Below are positions 7,812-16,834 of a stretch of 64,000 nucleotides of DNA, piece after piece. Source of the DNA: Rhizobiales bacterium Y(2018). Lineage in GTDB: Bacteria; Pseudomonadota; Alphaproteobacteria; Rhizobiales; Aestuariivirgaceae. Positions within the stretch are counted from its first letter, which is position 1. The number at the start of each line of letters is the position of its first letter. Below the pieces are notes generated by a model. The model saw only the letters and a list, made by a program, of their open reading frames with translations. It had not been told where the DNA came from and made no database searches. The translations under genes and the position numbers were made by a program. Where the stretch lies: NCBI GenBank assembly GCA_005502925.1, contig SCPD01000002.1, positions 372,001 through 436,000 of the forward strand, written 5' to 3'.

Positions 7812-8882
7812 CTACTCCGGTACCTTGATCTCGACGCTCTTGCGCGTCTTCACCGCGCGCGCCACGGCCTCGGCACCAGCGAGAGACGCGAGCCCGTCGC
7901 GGCCTGTCGCGCGCGGTTCGCCGCGGCCTTCGATCGCCGCCAGGAACTGCTCCACCGTATCCGCATAAATGTCATTGGCGCGCAACGGAATCGCCTCATT
8001 GCGGCCGCGCAGGCGCCGGACGAGCGTGCCGGTCGATCTCTGCGCCAGCGTGCCGGTTGCGATGAGGATGCCTTCCGAGCCATAGGCCATGACCTGGCTT
8101 TCGACATCCGGCGTCACGAAGCTTTCATTCACCTGCACGAAGGCGCCGCCGCTCATGCGCAGCGCATACATCGTGTGGTCATGCGCTGAGGCGTCGCCGA
8201 GCGCCAGCGCGTCGCCGATGCCGATTGCGGTCAGGGGCTGCTGCTGCAGCAGGAAGCTCGCGAGGTCGATGTCATGGACGCTGAGATCGAGATAGATGGC
8301 GCCTTCATCCGGATCTTTGATGCGCCAGGTCTGCAGCACCGGCCGCAGCAGCCCGGCATGAATGATGATGAGGGAACGCACCTCGCCAATATCGCCGGCG
8401 GCAATCATCCGCCGCATCGTCTGATGCACCGGTGACGAGCGGAAATGATGATTGACCGCCAGCACGACGCCGGCCTTGTCGCAGGCCTTGACCATCTTGA
8501 GCGCATCGGCGGCACGCGTGGCGAGCGGCTTGTCGCAGAGAATATGCTTGCCGGCCTGTGCCGCCTTGATCACTTGCGGCCGGTGCAGCGAATTGATCGA
8601 GCTGACATAGACGGCTTTCACCCGCTCATCCGCCAGCATGCCGGCGAGCTCGGCGCTGTGCTGCGGAATGCCGAGCTCATGCGCGAAGCCTGCCCGATGT
8701 GTATCGTCGCGGCTCATCAGCCAGAGCGGCTCGCCGCCGGTGCGCCGGATGGCGTCCACCATATATTCGCGCGCGATCGTGCTGGCGCCGATCACGCCCC
8801 AGCCGATCGGGGCGGCGTCCTTCGTCGTCACGCTGTCCGTCACGTCTTCCGAAAGATCGCGTTTCACCGGATCTGCACCCAT
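7812..8882 (-). CDS. Gfo/Idh/MocA family oxidoreductase
   Basis: A 356-residue NAD(P)-dependent sugar or polyol dehydrogenase of the Gfo/Idh/MocA type. The Rossmann fold begins IGWGVIGASTIAREYMVDAI. The conserved CDKPLATRA (the EKP-type motif near residue 110) supplies the lysine used in hydride transfer. The C-terminal domain follows from about residue 150. It is the last gene of a five-gene operon, and its start overlaps the stop of the preceding dehydrogenase by 19 bp. The exact substrate is unknown. Confidence 0.88.
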   Translation of the reverse strand: MGADPVKRDLSEDVTDSVTTKDAAPIGWGVIGASTIAREYMVDAIRRTGGEPLWLMSRDDTHRAGFAHELGIPQHSAELAGMLADERVKAVYVSSINSLHRPQVIKAAQAGKHILCDKPLATRAADALKMVKACDKAGVVLAVNHHFRSSPVHQTMRRMIAAGDIGEVRSLIIIHAGLLRPVLQTWRIKDPDEGAIYLDLSVHDIDLASFLLQQQPLTAIGIGDALALGDASAHDHTMYALRMSGGAFVQVNESFVTPDVESQVMAYGSEGILIATGTLAQRSTGTLVRRLRGRNEAIPLRANDIYADTVEQFLAAIEGRGEPRATGRDGLASLAGAEAVARAVKTRKSVEIKVPE

Positions 8883-10027
8883 TGCCGGAGTTTCGAGGAT
8901 TCGAGGCAGGCATCGACGATCTGCGCAATGTGATGGCCGCTTTCGAAAGTCGGCCACATCGCTTCGCCGGTCGCGATCGAGCGCACCACTTCGGCGACCT
9001 CGATCATCTTCGACTCGTTATAGCCGAGAGCGAAATTCGGGATCGGCAGGAAAGCGGCGTAATTGGCGTTCTCCGGTCCCACATCGATCTCCCGGTAGCC
9101 CTGGCGGCCGAGCCTGTCGGTGCTCGAATAGAAGCGCAGCCGATTCACCTCGTCGTAATTGTAAACCAGGCTGCCCTTGGTGCCATAGATCTCATAGGTC
9201 TGCAGGAACTTGCGCCCCGTCGCCACACGGCTGAAATCGATGAGGCCCATGGCACCGTTCTCGAAATGACAGATGAGATTGGCGGCATCGGGATTGGTCA
9301 CTTCCGCCATCGGCTCGTTGCCGGTGAGCTCGGCGCCTTTGCCGTAGTTGAAGCCGCTGACCACCGGGCGCTTCGCCGTCACCACCCTGCAATCGGCGAT
9401 GAGCTCGGAGACGCGGCCGATGAGACGCTCCATGAAGCTGAAGACATGCGAGCCGGTATCGCCGACAATGCCGGTGGGCGCCAGCTTGCCGTCGGCCCGC
9501 CACATGAAGGGCGCGTTCGGATCGCCCAGCACGTCGACATGCTGCGATGCCTTGAACATCTTGATGTCACCGATCTCGCCCCCATCGATGATGCTCTTGG
9601 CAACGTCGTGAATGGGATTGCGCGGAAAAGCGTGGCCGACCCGGGTAATGCGGCCCCGGGCCTTGGCGAGGTCGGCGAGCTCGCGCGCCTCCGGCGCCGT
9701 GTTGGTCAGCGGTTTTTCGCAATAGACATGTTTGCCGGCCAAAAGTGCCGCCTTCGCCGCTTCATAATGAAGCTGGTCGGGCAGGCAGATATCGACGAGA
9801 TCGACGGAGGGATCTGCGACCGCATCGCGCCAGTCGGTCGAGCTTCTGGCGCCGGGAATGATCGCGGCCGCCTTGGCGAGGCCCATGGGGTCGCCATCGA
9901 CCAGCCAGGCGATCTCGGCGGTGCCCTTGTCGGAACCGAAGAGAAACGGGATATTCTGATAGGCCATGCTATGGACCTTGCCCATCCAGCCGCAGGCGCC
10001 CAATACCGCCACTCTCGTCTTTTTCAT
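8864..10027 (-). CDS. Gfo/Idh/MocA family oxidoreductase
   Basis: A 387-residue dehydrogenase paralogous to its downstream neighbour. It has the Rossmann motif VAVLGACGWMGKVHSMAY and the catalytic EKPLTNTAPEA. The larger C-terminal alpha/beta domain (DVLGDPNAPFMWR, GDTGSHVFSFMERLIG) resembles members acting on inositols or hexose derivatives. Its ATG overlaps the stop of the GMC gene by 4 bp (ATGA), so translation is coupled. Two such dehydrogenases in one operon suggest successive or reversible keto-sugar steps. Confidence 0.9.
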   Translation of the reverse strand: MKKTRVAVLGACGWMGKVHSMAYQNIPFLFGSDKGTAEIAWLVDGDPMGLAKAAAIIPGARSSTDWRDAVADPSVDLVDICLPDQLHYEAAKAALLAGKHVYCEKPLTNTAPEARELADLAKARGRITRVGHAFPRNPIHDVAKSIIDGGEIGDIKMFKASQHVDVLGDPNAPFMWRADGKLAPTGIVGDTGSHVFSFMERLIGRVSELIADCRVVTAKRPVVSGFNYGKGAELTGNEPMAEVTNPDAANLICHFENGAMGLIDFSRVATGRKFLQTYEIYGTKGSLVYNYDEVNRLRFYSSTDRLGRQGYREIDVGPENANYAAFLPIPNFALGYNESKMIEVAEVVRSIATGEAMWPTFESGHHIAQIVDACLESSKLRQWVQIR

Positions 10028-11538
10028 GTCGTGCTCCTGCTGCCGCTGGCGCGGTCGATCTCACTGCGAAGATGGTCGGCGGCGCGCATGGTGACGGCCG
10101 CGATGGTGAGCGCCGGATTGACCGCCGCCGAGGTCGGCAGCACGCTCGCATCCATGATGTGGAGATTCTCGACGTCATGAGCCCGGCACCAGGGGTTGAC
10201 CACCGAGGTCGCCGGGTTCGTCCCCATGCGGGCGGTGCCGCATTGATGCGACGGCGTGCGCCGGTCGAAGGCGCGGGCGAGCACGATCGGGAAACCCGCG
10301 GCGCGGAACACCTCGCGGCTGCGCTCGACCAGCGCGGCATGGCCCTTCATATTGGAGCGCTGCCAGTCGAGGACGATCCGGTCGTCCTTCAGCATCACGC
10401 GGCTCTCCGGGTTCGGCAGATCCTCGCTCATCACATACCAGTCGAAACTGTAGCTGGCGAGAAGACGGGTCGCGAATTCCGGCACCGACGGCAGATTGGC
10501 CTTGAAGATCGGGCCGGTGATCTTGCCGAGCGCCTGGACATTGCCGAGCGGAAAGCCGGTCTTCGGGTCCTTCAGATAGAAGTCGTTGAAGCCGAAGGTC
10601 TTCTGATGGACCGAACGGTTGCGCAGGCGCGGATCGAGGGTAATCATCGCCGTGCAATTGTGGTTCATGAAATTGCGGCCGAGCTGGTCGGAGTTATTGG
10701 CGAGGCCCTTCGAACGCAGAAGCAAGGCGGTCGAGTTTACCGCGCCCGCCGCCAGGATGAAGTGTTTCGCTTTGACCTTCGTCACGCGATCGCCCAGCCG
10801 GACACTGGCGGCGTCGATAGACTTGCCGTCGGGCGTCGCCTCGAACCGCAAGACCTGCGCGCCGGTGAGAAGCCTTACGTTCTCATGCGTCAGCGCTTTA
10901 TGCAGCGGTCCGGTCTCCGCGTCGATCTTGCCGGTGAACGTATCGGGGAAGGCGTCCCACGGCGTCTGCGCCCGGGCGAGCCATGCCTCGATGTCGATGG
11001 CGATCGGCAGCGAGCTGGCATTGATGCCCTGCCGCTTGAGCCTGTCGCGCACCACGGCGAGCGACGGCTCATCGGCGATCGCCGGATAGGGATAGGGCGA
11101 CGAATGGCGCGGCTCGGTCGGATCATCGCCGATGGCGCCGCGTACCTGATAGAGCTGTTCGGCCTTGCCATACCAGGGCTCGATCTCGTCATAGGAGAAG
11201 GGCCAGCCCGGTGTCGCGCCTTCCATATGTTCCATCACGCCAAAATCTTGCGAGCGAAAGCGATAGAGGATGGCACCGTAATATTTCGAGTTGCCACCGA
11301 CATTGTAATAGTTATTGGGGCTGAAGGCCTCGCCCTTGGCGTCGAGCCATTGCTCCTTGGGACGGAAGAAGCCCTTCTGGAAGATGGCGCGGTCGTCGCG
11401 TGTCTCTGGGCTATCCGTGATCCGCTTGCCGCGCTCGAGGATGAGGATCTTGGCGCCCGTCGGCGCCAGCATGAAAGCCGCCGTGGCGCCGCCGATGCCG
11501 GAGCCGATGATCACGATATCGGCGGTAATATTCTCCAT
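10024..11538 (-). CDS. GMC family FAD-dependent oxidoreductase
   Basis: A 504-residue flavoprotein that oxidises an alcohol, typically a sugar or polyol hydroxyl. The FAD dinucleotide motif is at the start (ADIVIIGSGIGGATAAFML). The C-terminal GMC signature has the catalytic His and Asn region (HQCGTARMG, then SAAVNPALTIAA). It resembles the membrane-linked gluconate/2-keto-gluconate dehydrogenase branch more than choline dehydrogenase. The ATG shares one base with the stop of the HpsN-like gene (TGATG), so the start 137 codons upstream is rejected. No signal peptide is visible. Confidence 0.9.
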   Translation of the reverse strand: MENITADIVIIGSGIGGATAAFMLAPTGAKILILERGKRITDSPETRDDRAIFQKGFFRPKEQWLDAKGEAFSPNNYYNVGGNSKYYGAILYRFRSQDFGVMEHMEGATPGWPFSYDEIEPWYGKAEQLYQVRGAIGDDPTEPRHSSPYPYPAIADEPSLAVVRDRLKRQGINASSLPIAIDIEAWLARAQTPWDAFPDTFTGKIDAETGPLHKALTHENVRLLTGAQVLRFEATPDGKSIDAASVRLGDRVTKVKAKHFILAAGAVNSTALLLRSKGLANNSDQLGRNFMNHNCTAMITLDPRLRNRSVHQKTFGFNDFYLKDPKTGFPLGNVQALGKITGPIFKANLPSVPEFATRLLASYSFDWYVMSEDLPNPESRVMLKDDRIVLDWQRSNMKGHAALVERSREVFRAAGFPIVLARAFDRRTPSHQCGTARMGTNPATSVVNPWCRAHDVENLHIMDASVLPTSAAVNPALTIAAVTMRAADHLRSEIDRASGSRSTT

Positions 11539-12848
11539 CACACCGCTTCGACCGCCTGGGCATAACCGACATTGCGCTGGCCATAGCGCCGGACCCGCAC
11601 ATTGGCCTGTTCGGCATGGCCGGAGAAGCCTTCCATCATGCAGAGCCTGGAGCAATATTCGCCGATCGACGCCGAGGCCGCATCGGTCAGGATCTTCTGA
11701 TAGGTGCAGGTTTTTAGGAACTTGCCGACCCACAGGCCGCCGGTGTAGCGCGCCGCCCGCTTGGTCGGCAGCGTGTGGTTGGTGCCGATCACCTTGTCGC
11801 CATAGGCGACGGTGGTGCGGGCGCCTAAGAACAGGGCACCGTAATTGACGAGATTCTCCAGGAAATAATCGGGATCGGCGGTCATCACCTGCACATGCTC
11901 GGAGGCGATGAGATTGGCTTCGGCCAGCATCTCGTCCAGCGTGTCGCACAGGATGATCTCACCGCAATCTTCCCAGGCCTTGCCGGCGATCTTCGCGGTC
12001 GGAAGGATGGCGAGCAGCCGGTCGATCTCGGCGAGAGTTTCACGCGCCAGCTTCTCGGAGTTGGTGATGAGCACGGCCGGCGAGTTCACGCCATGCTCGG
12101 CCTGGCCGAGAAGGTCAGTGGCGCAGAGCTCGGCATCGCTCGTCTCATCCGCGATGATCAGTGTCTCGGTCGGGCCGGCGAAGAGATCTATGCCGACCTG
12201 GCCGAAGAGCAGGCGCTTGGCTTCGGCGACATAGGCATTGCCGGGGCCGGCGATCATGTCGACCGGCTGGATGCTCTCGGTGCCATAGGCCATGGCGGCG
12301 ATCGCTTGCACGCCACCCAGGCAATAGATCTCATCGGCGCCGGCAAGATGCTGGGCGGCGACGATCAAAGGCGCCGGCTCACCTTTGAAAGGCGGCGCGG
12401 CAGTGATGACGCGGTCACAGCCGGCGACCTTGGCGGTCAGGACCGACATATGGGCGGAAGCGAGGAGGGGATATTGCCCGCCCGGCACATAGCAGCCGAC
12501 ATTGCTGATCGGGATATTGCGATGGCCGAGGATGACGCCGGGCAGCGTCTCGACTTCGATGTCGGTGAGCGCGTTCTTCTGGGCGATGGCGAAATTGCGC
12601 ACCTGCGTTTGCGCGAATTCCATGTCGTCGCGCTCGCGCACCGTCATGCGGTCGAGGCAGGCCTGAATCTCAGCCTTGCTGAGAAGATAGGACTTGCGGT
12701 CGAGCCCATCGAACTTGATCGCAAGCTCGCGTACCGCCGCATCGCCGCGTGTCTCGACATCGGCGAGCAGCACCTCGACGGTTTCGGTGAGGCGGCGATC
12801 CTTGGAGATCGCCGCCACCGGCTTTGCCGCTTTGACACGTCTGATCAT
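11538..12848 (-). CDS. HpsN-like NAD-dependent dehydrogenase (histidinol dehydrogenase family)
   Basis: A 436-residue member of the histidinol dehydrogenase family. The central text [20 protein letters not shown] and [13 protein letters not shown] matches HpsN-type catabolic homologues better than biosynthetic HisD. Zinc-ligand candidates are kept: the Gln and His in LLGQAEHG, the Asp in [10 protein letters not shown], and a His in GFSGHAEQ. HpsN oxidises (R)-2,3-dihydroxypropanesulfonate to sulfolactate; other homologues oxidise other vicinal diols to carboxylates. No his genes are nearby, and the neighbours are carbohydrate enzymes, so histidine synthesis is unlikely. A sulfonate substrate is only a possibility. 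Confidence 0.85.
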   Translation of the reverse strand: MIRRVKAAKPVAAISKDRRLTETVEVLLADVETRGDAAVRELAIKFDGLDRKSYLLSKAEIQACLDRMTVRERDDMEFAQTQVRNFAIAQKNALTDIEVETLPGVILGHRNIPISNVGCYVPGGQYPLLASAHMSVLTAKVAGCDRVITAAPPFKGEPAPLIVAAQHLAGADEIYCLGGVQAIAAMAYGTESIQPVDMIAGPGNAYVAEAKRLLFGQVGIDLFAGPTETLIIADETSDAELCATDLLGQAEHGVNSPAVLITNSEKLARETLAEIDRLLAILPTAKIAGKAWEDCGEIILCDTLDEMLAEANLIASEHVQVMTADPDYFLENLVNYGALFLGARTTVAYGDKVIGTNHTLPTKRAARYTGGLWVGKFLKTCTYQKILTDAASASIGEYCSRLCMMEGFSGHAEQANVRVRRYGQRNVGYAQAVEAV

Positions 12849-12899
12849 CGGTAAACCTGCAAAAGACTAAGGGTTAGGCGTGCCGCGGCGGCAGCGAGT

Positions 12900-14702
12900 T
12901 TACATATGCTGCTCGAGGGCGCGGCCGGCCGAATATTCGGCCTGTTCCTTGCTGTAATAAGCGGGCGAGGGGAAATCCCACCAGCCGGTGACGAAGGGGC
13001 CCGCAGCATCGCGCGACGTCGTGACTTCGACCAAGGCCGGGCCGCCGCAATCGAGCGCCTTTTTCAGCGTCTTCTCGAGCTGATCGGACTCCTCGACCTT
13101 CCAGGCTTCCATGCCGAAGTTCTTCGCCACTTCCGTGATATTGGCGGAGTAGGGCTCGCCATTGCCCTTGTGACGGTTGAACTCGCTGGCGATATGGCGG
13201 CCCATGAATTTGCGCTGGCCGCCGCGGATCGACATATAGCCGCGATTATTCTGGACCAGGAACACGGCGGGAATGCCGTTCATCACCGCGGTGCCCATTT
13301 CGGGCAGCGACATCATGAAGTCGCCATCGCCCACCACCGCCACGATCTGGCGGTCGGGCTGCGCCAGCTTGGCGCCGAGCGCGGCCGGCACCGCCCAGCC
13401 CATCGGTGAGAAGGAGCCCGAAGTGATGTGCGTGCGCGGCTCATAGACCGGGAAAGTCTGCTTGACCGCGCCCTGTGTGTTGCCGGAGCCGGCGAGGATG
13501 ATGCCGCTGCGATCCATCACCTTGCGCAGCGCGCCCAAAGGACGCTGCGAAGTGAAGGGCGCCTCATGCGAGTCGCGCCGGGGCGCCAGCATTGCTTCCC
13601 ATAGGGCCTTGGCGGTACGGATATCGGCGAGGAATTTCTCGCGGCGCGCCAAAGCGCGGGCCGATTGCTGGTCGGAGATCGCGGCGATGAGCGCTTCCAG
13701 CGTGGCGCGCGCATCGGCGACGATGCCGACCTCGGTCGGATAGTTCTTGCCAATCTCGTGATGATCGAGATCGATATGGATGAGCTTGCCGGGCGGGATC
13801 GAGAAGCTCGTGCCTTTCCGATAGCTCGACGCCGACCAGTCGGTGAAGCGGCAGCCGACCGACATCACGACATCGGCGCTGGCGGTGATCTGGTTGCCGC
13901 AGGACGTGCCGGTCTGGCCGACGGCGCCGATCGCCAGCGGATGATCCTCGGAAATCGCGCCTTTGCCGTTCCAGGTGGAGGAGACGGCGGCGCCGACCTT
14001 CTCGGCGAGCACGGTGAGAGCCGCCGAGGCATTGGCGCTGATGGCGCCGCCGCCGGCGACGATCACCGGGCGTTCGGCCGAAAGGAGGAGGGCGGCCGCT
14101 TTCTCGACCGCGACCGGATCGGGATAGGCGACGCCGACCGCCATGCGATGGGCGAGGGGATGGATCTCGACATCGGCCGCTTCGGTCTGGATGTCCATCG
14201 GCACTTCGACATGGACGGGACCCGGACGGCCCGACAGCATGGTGTTGAAGGCGCGATGCATGATGAAGGGCAACTCGTCGACGCGGCCGGCCTTGTAGGC
14301 GCGTTTGGTCACCTGCTCGGTGATGCGGGGAAAGGCGTTTTCCTGCTGGCGCTCGAGCTCCTGCATCACGCCATGACCTTTCATATGGGTGGCGGGGCCG
14401 CCCGAGACATAGAAGGCCGGGATCGAGTCGGTGTAGCAGGTGGCGAGGCCGATGATGGTGTTGGTGGCGCCCGGTCCGATCGAGGTCGAGCAGGCCATGG
14501 GCCGCCCGCTGGCGCGGAAATAGCCGTCTGCCATATGCACCGCACTCTGCTCATGCATCACCTGGATGAAGGGGATCTCGGAGCCCTTTTCGAGGAAGGC
14601 GTCAAACAGCGACCAGATGCCGTGTCCAGGCACGCCCGCCACATAGTCGACGCCATATTCCTTAAGCGCGCGCGCTACGATCTGTCCGCCGGTGAGCTTC
14701 AT
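12900..14702 (-). CDS. Thiamine diphosphate-dependent enzyme (acetolactate synthase large-subunit-like)
   Basis: A 600-residue ThDP enzyme with the three usual domains. The N-terminal Pyr domain holds the activating glutamate (VMHEQSAVHMADGY, E51) and the loop SIGPGATNTI. A central FAD/ADP-fold domain follows. The C-terminal domain has the ThDP/Mg site GDGDFMMSLPEMG...NN. No regulatory subunit gene is adjacent, and the context is catabolic, so this is probably not the isoleucine/valine enzyme. A carboligase, a decarboxylase, or an IolD-like ring hydrolase are alternatives. It is the first gene of the operon and divergent from the XRE regulator. Confidence 0.85.
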   Translation of the reverse strand: MKLTGGQIVARALKEYGVDYVAGVPGHGIWSLFDAFLEKGSEIPFIQVMHEQSAVHMADGYFRASGRPMACSTSIGPGATNTIIGLATCYTDSIPAFYVSGGPATHMKGHGVMQELERQQENAFPRITEQVTKRAYKAGRVDELPFIMHRAFNTMLSGRPGPVHVEVPMDIQTEAADVEIHPLAHRMAVGVAYPDPVAVEKAAALLLSAERPVIVAGGGAISANASAALTVLAEKVGAAVSSTWNGKGAISEDHPLAIGAVGQTGTSCGNQITASADVVMSVGCRFTDWSASSYRKGTSFSIPPGKLIHIDLDHHEIGKNYPTEVGIVADARATLEALIAAISDQQSARALARREKFLADIRTAKALWEAMLAPRRDSHEAPFTSQRPLGALRKVMDRSGIILAGSGNTQGAVKQTFPVYEPRTHITSGSFSPMGWAVPAALGAKLAQPDRQIVAVVGDGDFMMSLPEMGTAVMNGIPAVFLVQNNRGYMSIRGGQRKFMGRHIASEFNRHKGNGEPYSANITEVAKNFGMEAWKVEESDQLEKTLKKALDCGGPALVEVTTSRDAAGPFVTGWWDFPSPAYYSKEQAEYSAGRALEQHM

Positions 14703-14784
14703 GGGATTTAACCTCTCCTGTCTTGCTGGGGCTTAAGCCTGTGCCCGCTTCAACATCAAGTTTCCGGAAAAGCCGTGCGCATGA

Positions 14785-14813
14785 CAATTTCGCACGCACT
14801 TGATTACTGAAGC
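14785..14813 (-). promoter_or_regulatory. Minus-strand copy of the bipartite motif, ThDP-operon promoter region
   Basis: Read on the minus strand this is GCTTCAGT-N12-GCGAAATTG: the 9-mer is exact, the spacing is exact, and the first half matches GCGTCAGG at 6 of 8 bases. It lies in the 159-bp divergent region between the ThDP gene and the XRE regulator and is oriented toward the ThDP operon. A plus-strand GCGTCAGG also lies at 14841. Confidence 0.5.
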
Positions 14814-14861
14814 GGCTTAGCGCATGTTGTGCGCCACCTCGCGTCAGGATTGCCGCTTTTT

Positions 14862-15686
14862 ATGGAACAGCCTTCGGATCAGATCGTCAATTTTGCCGCG
14901 AATCTGCGCCTTCTCTGCGAGCGCCAGGGCTCGATCTCGGCGGTCTGCCGCAAGATCAATCTGAACCGGCAGCAATTCAACAAATATCTGTCCGGGCTGC
15001 ATATGCCCTCGTCACAGAATTTGCGCCAGATCGCGAATTTCTTCGGGCTGAGCGTGCCGATCCTGTTCACCGATCATGCCGAATTCCGCACGCTCGTCGA
15101 GGGTAATTTTTTCCACGCGATGGAGACGGTGCGTTCTTCGCCCGAGCTCAACCGCTTCATCGAGAGCATGATCGTCGAGGCGAGCGCCGATCATAAGGAT
15201 ATATTGGGCGTCTATGACCGCTATCAATACTCCTCGATCTATAAGGGTTTCGTGCTGCGTTCGGCGCTGTGCATCTACAAGAACCGCGAATTCCTGCAGC
15301 ATTATTACATCGAGCGTTTCCCGAGCCACGACGATCCGACCAAGACCGAATATGTGTTCAAATATTATGGTTTCGTTTTCCCGGTCGCCGGCCGCCTGTT
15401 CACTGTCGATTTCGAAGGCATCCAGAACAACGAGATGACCTTCGGGGTCTTCGCGCCGGTCAAGCGCAGCTCCAACAATTTCATGTTCGGCATCGGCAGC
15501 GGCATCGCCGCCACCATGTTCCGCCAGCCTTATTCGACTAAGGTGGCGCTGCATTATCGCGGCCCCGGCCTCATCACCCGCGAGCATCTCGACAAGCTGA
15601 CCGTGCTCGACCGCGGCGACCCGTCCATCCCGCGCGAGGCGATGCAGTTTTTGGGCGATGCGTCCGAGATGATTCATCTGGGGTGA
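14862..15686 (+). CDS. XRE-type helix-turn-helix transcriptional regulator
   Basis: A 274-residue protein. Residues about 10-60 form a Cro/XRE helix-turn-helix (VCRKINLNRQQFNKYLSG, then LRQIANFFGLSVPIL). The remaining 200 residues are a ligand-sensing region I do not recognise. I place the start at the ATG 12 nt after AGGA; a GTG 11 codons upstream is possible. Its position between the divergent catabolic and transport operons makes it the natural regulator of the locus, with the shared GCGAAATTG motif as its likely operator. Confidence 0.85.
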   Translation: MEQPSDQIVNFAANLRLLCERQGSISAVCRKINLNRQQFNKYLSGLHMPSSQNLRQIANFFGLSVPILFTDHAEFRTLVEGNFFHAMETVRSSPELNRFIESMIVEASADHKDILGVYDRYQYSSIYKGFVLRSALCIYKNREFLQHYYIERFPSHDDPTKTEYVFKYYGFVFPVAGRLFTVDFEGIQNNEMTFGVFAPVKRSSNNFMFGIGSGIAATMFRQPYSTKVALHYRGPGLITREHLDKLTVLDRGDPSIPREAMQFLGDASEMIHLG

Positions 15687-15804
15687 ATCTGACGCACTGC
15701 GACGCAAATTCCGCGTTGAGTCACGCCAATAAAGCAGCGGTCGCGCAATGGCATTGGTCACGCGCCCGACCTATGGTCGAGCAGAGGAAGAGTGAGAAAT
15801 CCTG

Positions 15805-16659
15805 ATGACCATCAGCACCATGATGCCTTTTTCGAATGTAGCGCATCTCGCTTTCGACGATAAATTGAAGGCGACGCGATTGGCGGGCTTCGCCGAATTG
15901 TCGCTGATGCCGATCGAGGTGGAGCGCATTCTGGCAGGTGGGCTCTCCTTCACCGACATGAAGGCCAAGGCCGCCGATCACGGCGTGCGCATTACGAGGC
16001 TCGATCCGCTCAACACCTGGCCGCGCCTCTGGCGGCCCGATAATATGGACGAGGCCTATATTCGCACCGTCGACACGACGCCCGACGCTTTCTTCAGGCT
16101 CGCGGATGGGCTCGGCATTACCCAGATGAGCCTCAATGCGACTTTCCCGCGCAATGCAATGCCGGTGGCCGAGATCACCGAGCATTACGCCAATATCTGC
16201 AAAAGGGCGCGCGAGCACGGGCTTGTCTGTGACCTCGAATTCATCCCGCTCTGGGGCGTGCCGACGCTCGATCTCGCCTGGGAGATCGTGAAGGGCGCCG
16301 CTGCGCCCAATGGCGGTCTCGTCTTTGATGTCTGGCACTTTGTGCGCGGCGGCTCGAAAGCCGATCTGTTGCACGAGATTCCCGGCCATCTAATCCACTG
16401 CGTCCAGCTCAATGACGGCCCGCTCGTTTTGCCCGAAGGTGTGTCGATCAAGGATGATTGCTACAACCGTTTCTTCCCGGGTGACGGCGAATTTCCCAAT
16501 GTCGAGCTCGTCCGCATCCTCGCCGACACTGGCGGGCTCAATGGTGTGGGACCGGAGGTCTTTTCGCCGATGCTGGCGAAAATGAGCGTCGAAGAGGTCG
16601 CGCGCAAATCGGCGGACTCTGTCGCTCGCGTACTTCGCACCGCCTGTGTCGCCGCCTGA
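15805..16659 (+). CDS. Sugar phosphate isomerase/epimerase family protein (TIM barrel)
   Basis: A 284-residue AP-endonuclease-2-type TIM barrel. Likely metal-binding residues lie on successive strands: the Glu in CDLEFIPLWG, the Asp and His in LVFDVWHFVRGG, and the His and Asp in LIHCVQLNDGP. Such proteins isomerise or epimerise keto-sugars or inosose derivatives. It stands between the regulator gene and the ABC operon. The 118-bp gap before it contains TGACGC and GCGTTGAGTCACGC, loosely like the locus motif, but not the full bipartite site. Confidence 0.82.
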   Translation: MTISTMMPFSNVAHLAFDDKLKATRLAGFAELSLMPIEVERILAGGLSFTDMKAKAADHGVRITRLDPLNTWPRLWRPDNMDEAYIRTVDTTPDAFFRLADGLGITQMSLNATFPRNAMPVAEITEHYANICKRAREHGLVCDLEFIPLWGVPTLDLAWEIVKGAAAPNGGLVFDVWHFVRGGSKADLLHEIPGHLIHCVQLNDGPLVLPEGVSIKDDCYNRFFPGDGEFPNVELVRILADTGGLNGVGPEVFSPMLAKMSVEEVARKSADSVARVLRTACVAA

Positions 16660-16693
16660 TGTGAGCAGGCCTGCGCAGTCATCGCGTCATACC

Positions 16694-16722
16694 GCGTCAG
16701 GAATCACCGTTTTGCGAAATTG
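16694..16722 (+). promoter_or_regulatory. Bipartite motif GCGTCAGG-N12-GCGAAATTG, ABC-operon promoter region
   Basis: This is an exact match in both halves and in spacing to the site at 6958-6986. An extra GCGTCA lies 10 bp upstream (16684). It sits 108-136 bp before the first permease gene. Confidence 0.6.
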
Positions 16723-16801
16723 TGAGACGTGCCGTTCCGCGTGACTATTCCTGCCAATGAGCAGGGCCGGAGCCCCTGCCGACATTAGGGAGTGGCGAAG
16801 G

Positions 16802-16834
16802 ATGACGGTCGACTACGACGGACTACCGGCATGA
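16802..16834 (+). CDS. Possible 10-codon leader peptide coupled to the permease gene
   Basis: ATG at 16802 opens a reading frame encoding MTVDYDGLPA. Its TGA overlaps the permease ATG as ATGA. A strong AGGGAG lies 9 nt before this ATG, while the permease ATG itself has only a weak GGA. The permease may therefore be translated by coupling from this leader. The alternative is that the permease starts at the GTG at 16792. Confidence 0.35.
   Translation: MTVDYDGLPA

Noticed and set aside
11539-11949. N-terminal extension of the minus-strand GMC gene
   Set aside because: It overlaps the HpsN-like gene in another frame; the FAD motif begins right after the ATG at 11538, which overlaps the upstream stop by one base.
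12589-12597. A fifth GCGAAATTG copy as an operator
   Set aside because: It lies inside the HpsN-like coding sequence without the GCGTCAGG partner; probably chance.
11538-12848. Biosynthetic histidinol dehydrogenase (hisD)
   Set aside because: No his genes are nearby, the operon is catabolic, and the sequence follows HpsN-type homologues.
14829-14861. GTG start 11 codons upstream for the XRE regulator
   Set aside because: The ATG at 14862 has AGGA upstream and gives a normal N-terminus; the GTG remains possible but less likely.
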